Origin: Alistipes sp.
GTDB taxonomy: Bacteria; Bacteroidota; Bacteroidia; Bacteroidales; Rikenellaceae
Direction of reading: 5' to 3'
DNA length: 33,950 bases
Assembly (NCBI GenBank): GCA_017937805.1
Contig: JAGBCX010000023.1
Span: 1 to 33,950, forward strand
Shown one piece after another: positions 1-6,596 of the stretch. The number at the start of each line of letters is the position of its first letter. The first letter of the stretch is position 1. A program made the position numbers and the translations under genes. Below the pieces are notes generated by a model. The model saw nothing but the letters and a program-made list of their open reading frames with translations. It had not been told where the DNA came from and ran no database searches.

Positions 1-37
1 TCCAAGAATAAACTTACACTTTCTGCGTAATTATGTC

Positions 38-56
38 TGCAATCAATGCGATTGCA
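38..56. other. Small inverted repeat near left edge
   Basis: TGCAATC (38-44) and GATTGCA (50-56) are perfect 7-bp arms around a 5-base loop. The repeat lies just downstream of the leftward promoter at 60-91, so it would sit in the 5' leader of the gene to the left. It could be a leader hairpin or an operator. No T-run follows it on either strand, so it does not look like a terminator. Confidence 0.35.
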
Positions 57-59
57 CTA

Positions 60-91
60 CAAATGTAAAAATTTATTTTCGATTGAGCAAA
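60..91 (-). promoter_or_regulatory. Leftward Bacteroidetes-type promoter
   Basis: Read on the minus strand, TTTG (complement of 88-91) is followed after exactly 20 bases by TACATTTG (complement of 60-67). This matches the Bacteroidetes primary sigma pattern of a -33 TTTG box and a -7 TAnnTTTG box. It implies a divergent gene whose coding region starts left of this window. Confidence 0.6.
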
Positions 92-92
92 A

Positions 93-130
93 AAATCTCT
101 CGTCTTTCGTCTTTCATCTCTCGTCTTTTT
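93..130. repeat. Heptamer tandem repeat, TCGTCTT family
   Basis: Units of seven bases run in register: TCGTCTT at 100-106, 107-113 and 121-127, with the variant TCATCTC at 114-120 and a degenerate unit before them. The array ends three bases before the -7 box at 133-140 and covers the place where a -33 box would lie. It belongs to the set of 7-bp-period arrays in this window's gaps. Confidence 0.75.
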
Positions 131-132
131 AT

Positions 133-140
133 TATCTTTG
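133..140 (+). promoter_or_regulatory. -7 box for the methyltransferase gene
   Basis: TATCTTTG matches TAnnTTTG exactly and lies 21 bases before the ATG at 162. No clear TTTG box is found 19-21 bases upstream, because that position is occupied by the heptamer array at 93-130. The leader would be about 15 bases long. Confidence 0.55.
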
Positions 141-161
141 CCGAAAGAAAGCAGATAAGTT

Positions 162-1082
162 ATGAACTTAACACCAAACTTTAAGGATTACGAGTTGATT
201 GACTCGGGTGAGGGCGAGAAGTTAGAGCGATTTGGTCGCTACACACTGCGCCGACCTGAGCCACAAGCTGTATGGCGCAAGTCGCTCGATGAGCGCGAGT
301 GGCAACGCCTTGCCGATGCCTCATTCCTCCGCACCGACCGCAGTGAGGAGCGTGGCGAGTGGCGCAACAAGCCACAGATGCGCGACCGCTGGAACATTCG
401 CTACGACTATAAGGCGATGCATCTCACTATGCGACTTGCTTGCACAGCCTTCAAACATATAGGCATCTTCCCCGAGCAGGCGGCAAATTGGAACTTTATA
501 TACGATACTTGCCGTGCAAAAATCGAAAAGCCCTCCCACGAAGGAAAGCCGAAAGTATTAAACCTGTTTGCCTACACGGGTGGTGCAACCCTTGCTGCCG
601 CGGCGGCAGGGGCAGAGGTAACACATGTTGATTCGGTGAAGCAGGTGGTTACTTGGTCGCGCGAGAATATGGAGTCAAGTGGCATTGAGGGTGTGCGTTG
701 GATAGTGGAAGATGCGCTGAAATTTGTTCAGCGTGAGGTCCGCCGCGGCAACCGCTACGATGGCATAATTTTGGACCCTCCGGCTTATGGTCGCGGTGCG
801 AATGGCGAGAAGTGGGTATTGGAGCAGAATATTGCCGAGATGTTGGAGGCGTGTGCCGAGTTGCTTGCCGAAGATGGCTTCTTGGTGTTGAATTTGTACT
901 CGATGGGCCTATCTTCGACCATTGCCCGAACTCTTGTGCATCAGATGTTCGGCGCACCGGCAAAGGAGGAGTTTGGCGAGTTGTACTTCTCGGACCGAGC
1001 TGGCAAAGAGCTGCCGTTTGGAACATTCTATCGAATGGAACGGAAAACGGAAAACGGAAAACGGAAAACTATTAAGGATTAA
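162..1082 (+). CDS. Class I SAM-dependent rRNA-type methyltransferase
   Basis: This 306-residue protein resembles the RlmI/RlmK-like group that methylates large-subunit rRNA. The SAM-binding motif I is NLFAYTGGATLAAA at about residues 134-147, and the catalytic-type motif DPPAYGRG is at 205-212. It lacks the N-terminal PUA domain of E. coli RlmI, so the exact target is not certain. The start is set by the -7 box 21 bases upstream. The last 14 residues are odd: they are encoded by a 7-bp tandem repeat (1041-1069), which reads in frame as RKTENGK followed by a partial second copy, and look like a recent extension over an older stop. The next gene begins 4 bases after the stop, so the two are probably co-transcribed. 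Confidence 0.85.
   Translation: MNLTPNFKDYELIDSGEGEKLERFGRYTLRRPEPQAVWRKSLDEREWQRLADASFLRTDRSEERGEWRNKPQMRDRWNIRYDYKAMHLTMRLACTAFKHIGIFPEQAANWNFIYDTCRAKIEKPSHEGKPKVLNLFAYTGGATLAAAAAGAEVTHVDSVKQVVTWSRENMESSGIEGVRWIVEDALKFVQREVRRGNRYDGIILDPPAYGRGANGEKWVLEQNIAEMLEACAELLAEDGFLVLNLYSMGLSSTIARTLVHQMFGAPAKEEFGELYFSDRAGKELPFGTFYRMERKTENGKRKTIKD
1041..1069. repeat. Heptamer tandem repeat inside a coding region, CGGAAAA family
   Basis: Four perfect copies of CGGAAAA stand in tandem, at 1041, 1048, 1055 and 1062. Three 7-bp units make 21 bases, so the translation repeats every seven residues. The same family, as the reverse complement, occurs next to the grpE stop codon at 19157-19189. Confidence 0.85.
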
Positions 1083-1086
1083 GAGT

Positions 1087-1380
1087 ATGTGGGGAATTGC
1101 AATTTTTGGTTTGGCATCGGGAATACTGCTCGATGTATTGGTAGGACTCTTGGGTAGTCGCCGTAATATCGGCTTCGGCTGGACATTTATTATATCGGTA
1201 CTCTTCACACCGCTTATCGGCTTGATTGCCGCCCTTATCTCAAACCCACTGCCCGCAGGTGCAGAGCCTAAATATGGCTGTTTGGGATACTCGTTCGGCT
1301 GTTTGGGAACAATATTTCTTGTTCTTATCGCCACAGCATTTCTCTTTGGCGCATTATCCTTGTTGCTACCTATAATTTAA
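1087..1380 (+). CDS. Small hydrophobic membrane protein, unknown function
   Basis: This 97-residue protein starts at ATG 1087, four bases after the methyltransferase stop. An in-frame ATG at 922 would lie deep inside the methyltransferase gene and is rejected. About three hydrophobic segments can be seen, near residues 1-22, 32-52 and 70-96. A Pro/Gly-rich loop follows the second, then a near-repeat GCLGYSFGCLGT with two cysteines. I do not recognise the family. It may be a Bacteroidetes-specific membrane protein. Transcription from the promoter at 133 is likely. The convergent GNAT-like gene ends 8 bases beyond its stop. Confidence 0.65.
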   Translation: MWGIAIFGLASGILLDVLVGLLGSRRNIGFGWTFIISVLFTPLIGLIAALISNPLPAGAEPKYGCLGYSFGCLGTIFLVLIATAFLFGALSLLLPII

Positions 1381-1388
1381 TACAACTT

Positions 1389-2531
1389 CTATATTGCTTT
1401 GGAAAATGCCCTACGGCGTTTATGCTGAATATGGTCGAAATCGGCAAAGTTGGCAAGACTCTTATGGTTGGTTTCAAGAATTGCGGTCGTCTCAACTCGT
1501 TGAATACCATATTTTACGAAGTGTGGCGTCATCTCATCAAAGATTAGGGCAGTAACGCCCTTGTCCTGATAGTCGGGACGCACAGCAATAAGCAGTAGGT
1601 CGAAATCTGTCATCTTCTTCGCCCTCAACGCTTTGATAAGATAATACCACCCGAACGGGAACATACGACCTCGGCATTTACGCAACGCCTTCGAGAGCGA
1701 TGGCATACCCAAACCCACGGCAATAATCTCATCTTTCTCGTTGGCAACCATCGTCACAAAATCGAAGTTGAGAATCGGGAAATACATCTTGCAATAGTAC
1801 TGCTTCTGGCGCGGTGTCATCGGTTGATAGTTATACAACTTTTGATATGCCGAGTCGAGAACATCGAAATAGGTGTAGCCATATCTCTTCTTCAACTCTC
1901 TCGAATTTTTAACCTTTACGACATGTAGTCCGTAGCGACTCTCAACAATTTGCGCTACACGTTTCATCTTTTCAGGAGCCTCCGCAGGCGGAGTAATCTG
2001 GTACTCTATCCAATCCGCCTCCTTGCATAGCCCATAACGCTCATAGTGCGCCATATAGTATGGGTGAGTGTATAGGCTCGCCATAGGGGCATTATAGTTA
2101 AAACCCTCAATCAGCAGACCTTGGTGGTCGAAATCGGTAAAGCCGACAGGTCCATTCAGGCAGGTCATACCCCTCTCCCTGCCCCACTCGGCAACAGCAT
2201 TGATAAGCGACTTGAAAACCTCGTAGTCATCTACGAAGTCGAACCACCCGAAGCGACACTTCTTAACGCCCCAAGCCTCGTTGGCACGGTGGTTTACAAT
2301 TCCTACGATACGACCAACGACCTCGCCGTTGCGATAGGCCATATATATCACATACTCACACACTTCGAGTGCGGGATTTCCCTTCGGGTTGAAGGTGTTT
2401 ATCTCGTCAAAAAATATTGGCGGACAGTAGTAGGGGTTACCCTTGTAGAGGTCTATTCCGAACTGCACAAAACGGCGCAGGTCGCGCTTCGATTTTACCT
2501 CTTTGATTAAAATGTCGTTTGGGTTGGTCAT
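1389..2531 (-). CDS. GNAT-fold (YghO/BcerS-like) acetyltransferase-like protein
   Basis: This 380-residue protein has the look of the large GNAT-like family that includes E. coli YghO. An N-terminal part (about 1-170) has KGNPYYCPP and LNGPVGFTDFDHQGLLIEGF. A C-terminal acetyltransferase-like part contains LLLIAVRPDYQDKGVTALIF at about 310-330, which resembles the acetyl-CoA-binding segment of GNATs. The substrate is unknown. It is the last gene of a minus-strand run with rsmE and two chromate transporters, 31 bases after the second one. Acetyltransferase activity is inferred from the fold only. Confidence 0.7.
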   Translation of the reverse strand: MTNPNDILIKEVKSKRDLRRFVQFGIDLYKGNPYYCPPIFFDEINTFNPKGNPALEVCEYVIYMAYRNGEVVGRIVGIVNHRANEAWGVKKCRFGWFDFVDDYEVFKSLINAVAEWGRERGMTCLNGPVGFTDFDHQGLLIEGFNYNAPMASLYTHPYYMAHYERYGLCKEADWIEYQITPPAEAPEKMKRVAQIVESRYGLHVVKVKNSRELKKRYGYTYFDVLDSAYQKLYNYQPMTPRQKQYYCKMYFPILNFDFVTMVANEKDEIIAVGLGMPSLSKALRKCRGRMFPFGWYYLIKALRAKKMTDFDLLLIAVRPDYQDKGVTALIFDEMTPHFVKYGIQRVETTAILETNHKSLANFADFDHIQHKRRRAFSKAI

Positions 2532-2562
2532 AAATTGGTTTGGGTTTCTTTTATTTCTATTT

Positions 2563-3117
2563 TCAGCACATCATCGGCACAAGGGCGTAAATAACTACGC
2601 CCGCAACTGCCGAGAGGATAATCATCAATATCGGATTTACTTTGCGATACGAGCCGTACATACAGGCGGCAAATAGCGCCCACGACCACACATCTGTAAA
2701 GTTTTCGTTTGCACCCGTGCGAGGGAACATCATCAACAACGCCGCCGAGGCGATCATTCCGACAACAATCGGAGTTACCGCCTTGACAACGGTCTGAATA
2801 TAGCGATTGTCGCGGTGGCGAAGGAAGAATCTTGTCAAGAACAGCATCAGCGTCAGCGATGGCAAGCAGACTGCAAAGGTCGCAACCACCGAGCCACCTA
2901 TGCCCGCTACGGTATAACCTATATAGGTTGCCGAGTTGATGGCTATTGGTCCGGGTGTAATCTGCGACACAGCAACAATATCGGCAAACTGCGTGGCGGT
3001 AATCCAACCTCGCTGCTCGACAATCTCGTTTTGGATAAGCGACAACATCGCATAGCCACCACCAAAGCCGAAGAAGCCTATCTTCAAGTAGGAGAAAAAC
3101 AACTGCAAGTAAATCAT
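2563..3117 (-). CDS. chrA: Chromate transporter family protein, second half-size subunit
   Basis: This 184-residue membrane protein is a single CHR domain. FGFGGGYAML near residue 16 and QITPGPIAIN near residue 52 are the family signatures, followed by several hydrophobic helices. Full-length ChrA proteins have two such domains in one chain. Short-chain forms work as pairs encoded by adjacent genes. Its ATG overlaps the TGA of the preceding half by 4 bases (3114-3117), a classic coupled overlap, so the two halves are separate genes and not a broken one. The family exports chromate, but in gut anaerobes the natural substrate may be another anion. Confidence 0.85.
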   Translation of the reverse strand: MIYLQLFFSYLKIGFFGFGGGYAMLSLIQNEIVEQRGWITATQFADIVAVSQITPGPIAINSATYIGYTVAGIGGSVVATFAVCLPSLTLMLFLTRFFLRHRDNRYIQTVVKAVTPIVVGMIASAALLMMFPRTGANENFTDVWSWALFAACMYGSYRKVNPILMIILSAVAGVVIYALVPMMC

Positions 3118-3653
3118 AGCTGCACCCCCTTTCTGCCGTTATAAACTGCCATAGCGATACCCACTGCAACACCGCCTGCAATAAGGTACATTGGTGAAAA
3201 CCCGAAGTACCACACAAGCACCGCCACCGCAACCGCAGTAGCGAGAAGATACCACTTCATACCCTTGACAAGTCCCATCAATGGAGCGACAATCAGAGCC
3301 ACAACCGCAGGTCGCATTGCACGAAAGGCTGCATCGACATAGCGATTTTCGCGCACCTCGGCAAAGAAGAGAGCCAAGAGCAAAATCACAATAAACGATG
3401 GCAGCACCGTGCCGAGCGTTGCCGCCACAGCACCCGCTATGCCTGCCGTTTTATAGCCGACAAAGACCGCCGTATTTACGGCAATAGGGCCGGGTGTCGA
3501 TTGCGCCAAGACGAGCATATCGACAAAATCTTTGTTATCAATCCACTTGTGGCGTTCGATAACTTCGCGCTGAATAAGCGGTATCATCGCAAAACCTCCG
3601 CCAAAGCTGAAAAGACCTATTTTGAAGAATGTTGTAAAGAGTTTCAGCAACAT
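3114..3653 (-). CDS. chrA: Chromate transporter family protein, first half-size subunit
   Basis: This 179-residue CHR-domain membrane protein has LFSFGGGFAMIPL near residue 15 and QSTPGPIAVN near residue 51, matching its downstream partner in layout but clearly divergent in sequence. It has about five to six hydrophobic segments and a short basic C-terminus. It follows rsmE by 14 bases and overlaps the next gene by 4, so all are likely one transcript. The two halves probably assemble with opposite topology as the heterodimeric short-chain form. The substrate is not proven by sequence. Confidence 0.85.
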   Translation of the reverse strand: MLLKLFTTFFKIGLFSFGGGFAMIPLIQREVIERHKWIDNKDFVDMLVLAQSTPGPIAVNTAVFVGYKTAGIAGAVAATLGTVLPSFIVILLLALFFAEVRENRYVDAAFRAMRPAVVALIVAPLMGLVKGMKWYLLATAVAVAVLVWYFGFSPMYLIAGGVAVGIAMAVYNGRKGVQL

Positions 3654-3667
3654 TTTCGGGGTAAACC

Positions 3668-4378
3668 TTACAAATTATTCACTATCGAAACCATATCCAC
3701 CGCCACAACCGCTGCGGTCTCGGTGCGGAATCGCTGGGTGCCGAGGGTTATCTCCTCGAAGCCGTTTGCCACAGCCAACTGCACCTCCTCAGGCGAAAAA
3801 TCACCCTCAGGACCTATCAAAATCAGAGCATCTTCGCCCTTGTGCAGAGTCGAAGCGAGATACTTTTTCTCCTTTACTGCATCGCCACAATGGGCAATAA
3901 ATTTACGCCCTGCAAAATTTTTGCATACCACCTTGTTAAATGACGTAATCTCCGCCAACACAGGGTGATACGCCTTCAATGACTGCTTTACGGCTGCCGT
4001 TATGACCTTCTCCTCGCGCTCCGTCTTGATAACCTTGCGCTCGCTATGTTCGCTCAGCAAAGGAATAAACTCCGCAACGCCAATCTCTGTTGCCTTTTCC
4101 AAAAACCACTCGTAGCGGTCGATATTCTTAGTAGGCGCAACCGCCATAGTCAGGCGATAGGGCAATTTTTCAAACTCCTCGAAGTGTTCAACCACACGCA
4201 CAAGGCAGTGTTTCTGATGTGCCGACACCACCTCGCAACGATAGAGCGAGCCTCGACCATCGGTGATATGGAGGGTATCGCCATCGCTCAAACGCAACAC
4301 CTTAACGGCGTGGCGCGACTCCTCCTCGGAGAGGATATATTCGGGTGCAGTGAACTCTGCGGCGTAGAATAGTTGCAT
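3668..4378 (-). CDS. rsmE: 16S rRNA (uracil-1498-N3)-methyltransferase
   Basis: RsmE methylates N3 of U1498 in the decoding region of 16S rRNA. This 236-residue protein has the N-terminal PUA-like part (EEESRHAVKVLRLSDGD) and the SPOUT C-terminal knot with LIGPEGDFSPEEV and LGTQRFRTETAA, the SAM-binding trefoil signature. The ATG at 4378 gives MQLFYAAEF, the usual start for the family. An upstream in-frame ATG at 4411 would place the N-terminus in the divergent promoter region and is rejected. It is the first gene of the rsmE-chrA-chrA-GNAT run. Length is normal. Confidence 0.93.
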   Translation of the reverse strand: MQLFYAAEFTAPEYILSEEESRHAVKVLRLSDGDTLHITDGRGSLYRCEVVSAHQKHCLVRVVEHFEEFEKLPYRLTMAVAPTKNIDRYEWFLEKATEIGVAEFIPLLSEHSERKVIKTEREEKVITAAVKQSLKAYHPVLAEITSFNKVVCKNFAGRKFIAHCGDAVKEKKYLASTLHKGEDALILIGPEGDFSPEEVQLAVANGFEEITLGTQRFRTETAAVVAVDMVSIVNNL

Positions 4379-4403
4379 AACGATTGAAAAAGTATTATCT
4401 TTG
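4373..4403 (+). promoter_or_regulatory. Promoter for the tandem M3 peptidase genes
   Basis: TTG at 4373-4375 and TATCTTTG at 4396-4403 are 20 bases apart, fitting the Bacteroidetes -33/-7 pattern. The start codon is at 4432. The upstream box lies over the rsmE start codon, so the divergent genes share a 53-base control region. Confidence 0.6.
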
Positions 4404-4408
4404 CGTAG

Positions 4409-4416
4409 CAAAATTA
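4409..4416 (-). promoter_or_regulatory. Possible -7 box for the rsmE operon
   Basis: The minus strand reads TAATTTTG, which fits TAnnTTTG, and lies 30 bases upstream of the rsmE ATG. No good -33 box is seen. It sits between the plus-strand -7 box and the peptidase start codon, so the two promoters would compete. Confidence 0.35.
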
Positions 4417-4431
4417 GTAAAATTTATTGAA

Positions 4432-6585
4432 ATGAAGCGCATACTATTTGTATTATCACTACTTATGATTGCACTTAACACCACTTTCTGCTCGAAGCAG
4501 GTGCAAAAGGAGGGTAATCCTCTCCTTGCTGAATTTGACACTCCATACGGAGTACCACCATTCGACAAAATCGAAGCAAAGCACTACAAACCGGCCTTCA
4601 AATATGCGATGTCGCTCCACAATGAGGAGATTGCAGCTATTCTCGCCAACAAGGAGGAGCCAACCTTCGACAATACGATTCTCGAATTGGACCGTTCGGG
4701 CATATTGCTGACAAACATATCGGAGTTGTTCGGCATGATGTGCGCTGCAATGAACAGCGAGGAGATGCAGGAGATACAGGAGGATATTATGCCTCGATTA
4801 GCTGCTCACTACGATGCTATCTCGATGAACGAGGAGTTGTTCAAGCGCATAAAGGTTGTCTACGACAAGCGCAACAGCACTGATCTCACAGCAGAGCAGA
4901 TTCGTCTTACCGAGAAGATGTACGACGGTGCTGTGCGCCAAGGTGCATTGCTCAACAAGGAGCAGAAGGAGCGTCTGCAAAAGATAAACGAGGAGTTGTC
5001 GCTTCTCTCGGTGAAGTTCGACAACAACCTGCTTGCCGAAACCAACGATTTCGAGTTGGAACTCAAAGCCAAGGAGGTAAGCGAACTGCCAAAAGCAGTG
5101 CGTGATGCTGCGAAAGATGGCGACAACGAAAATAGATACATCTTTACACTCCACAAGCCAAGTCTTATTCCGTTTTTGACCTACTCGCAAAATCGTGAAT
5201 TGCGCGAGAAGATTTACAAGGCATACCTCAATCGTGGCAACAACGAAAACAGCCACGACAACAAGGAGATAATCAACGATATGGTGCGTTTGCGCATCGA
5301 AAAGGCGAACTTGTTGGGCTATAAATCGTACTCCGATTATGTTATCTCGGAGCAGATGGCAGGCTCGCCTGAGGCAGTATATGCTCTGCTCGAAGAGATC
5401 TTCACCTCGGCAAACGAGAAGGCAAAGGAGGAGTTGGCCGAGATGGAGAAGATGTTTAAGCGTGACTACACCGAGAGCGATGCCAAGTTCGAGTCGTGGG
5501 ATTGGTGGTACTATGCCGAGAAGGTTCGCAAGCAGAAATATAGTCTTAACGAGGAGATGATCTCTCCATATTTTGCACTCGACAATGTGCGTCAAGGAGC
5601 TTTCAACCTCGCAAATCGCCTCTATGGCTTAACATTTAGACCTATCGTAGTGCCACAGTATCATAACGAGGCCTCAGCATACGAGGTGCTCGATAGTGAT
5701 GGCTCGCATCTCGGAGTTCTATATTTCGACTTCCACCCACGTGCAAGTAAATCGCAGGGCGCATGGTGTGGATACTTCCGCCGTCCCGGCTACGACCGCA
5801 ACGGAAAGCGCATAACCCCTATCGCAAGTATTGTGTGCAACTTTACACGCCCTTCGGGCAACACTCCGGCACTGCTCTCGATAGATGAGGTTACAACTCT
5901 CTTCCACGAGTTTGGCCACGCACTCCACTTCCTCTTCTCCGATGTTCCTTATAATGGTTTGCTCGATGTTGAGGGCGATTTCGTAGAGCTTCCATCGCAG
6001 ATTATGGAGAATTGGGCATTGGAGGAGGAGCTCTTAAAGACCTATGCTGTTCACTATCGCAACAACACCATTATAAACAACAACCTTATCGGGAAGATTC
6101 GTCGTAGCGCACAATTCAACCAAGGATTTATGACTACCGAATTGTTGGCTGCAGCCCTTGTCGATTTGGATATTCACTCGCTCACAAAGTACGAGAAATT
6201 GGATATTGACTCCTTTGAGTATAACGCCCTCTACGAGAAGCGCAAGATGATTTCGGAGATTGAGCCTCGCTATCGTCTTCCATACTTTGCTCACATATTC
6301 GCAGGTGGTTACTCTTCGGGATACTACTTCTACACTTGGGCAGAGGTTTTAGATAAAGACGCCTTTGCTGCTTTTGCAGAGACAGGCGATATATTCAACC
6401 GCCGAACAGCGCAAACGTTCCGTAAATTACTGTCAAGCGGTGGCAAGCGTGACGGAATGTCGCTCTATCGCGAGTTCCGAGGAGCCGAGCCAAGTCGCGA
6501 GCCACTACTCAAGGCTCGTGGTTTATGGGTAGAGCCCGAACCAACCGAAGAGGATGAAAATTTGAATAATGCAGAAACCAATTAA
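4432..6585 (+). CDS. M3-family zinc metallopeptidase (peptidyl-dipeptidase Dcp-like), first copy
   Basis: This protein of about 717 residues is an M3 (thimet oligopeptidase/Dcp) metallopeptidase, a family that trims short peptides. HEFGH at about 492-496 gives two zinc ligands and the catalytic Glu. The downstream FVELPSQIMENW supplies the third ligand Glu, and GGYSSGYYFYTWAEVL is the typical C-terminal substrate-binding segment. The start at 4432 is preferred over 4384 because the latter lies upstream of the -7 box, so it would not be on the transcript. The N-terminus MKRILFVLSLLMIALNTTFC is a signal peptide with a possible but non-canonical lipobox, Phe preceding Cys. Its stop overlaps an ATG of the second copy (TAATG). 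Confidence 0.92.
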   Translation: MKRILFVLSLLMIALNTTFCSKQVQKEGNPLLAEFDTPYGVPPFDKIEAKHYKPAFKYAMSLHNEEIAAILANKEEPTFDNTILELDRSGILLTNISELFGMMCAAMNSEEMQEIQEDIMPRLAAHYDAISMNEELFKRIKVVYDKRNSTDLTAEQIRLTEKMYDGAVRQGALLNKEQKERLQKINEELSLLSVKFDNNLLAETNDFELELKAKEVSELPKAVRDAAKDGDNENRYIFTLHKPSLIPFLTYSQNRELREKIYKAYLNRGNNENSHDNKEIINDMVRLRIEKANLLGYKSYSDYVISEQMAGSPEAVYALLEEIFTSANEKAKEELAEMEKMFKRDYTESDAKFESWDWWYYAEKVRKQKYSLNEEMISPYFALDNVRQGAFNLANRLYGLTFRPIVVPQYHNEASAYEVLDSDGSHLGVLYFDFHPRASKSQGAWCGYFRRPGYDRNGKRITPIASIVCNFTRPSGNTPALLSIDEVTTLFHEFGHALHFLFSDVPYNGLLDVEGDFVELPSQIMENWALEEELLKTYAVHYRNNTIINNNLIGKIRRSAQFNQGFMTTELLAAALVDLDIHSLTKYEKLDIDSFEYNALYEKRKMISEIEPRYRLPYFAHIFAGGYSSGYYFYTWAEVLDKDAFAAFAETGDIFNRRTAQTFRKLLSSGGKRDGMSLYREFRGAEPSREPLLKARGLWVEPEPTEEDENLNNAETN

Positions 6586-6596
6586 TGTATAATTCT

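Noticed and set aside
3114..3117. Possible frameshift breaking one long ChrA into two
   Set aside because: Each half has its own start, its own FGGG and TPGP motifs and normal short-chain length; the 4-base ATGA overlap is a normal coupled junction.
2528..3232. A 234-codon frame overlapping the chromate transporter half on the same strand
   Set aside because: The translation is rich in Cys, Arg and Trp and has no motif. The CHR-domain frame across the same bases is clear.
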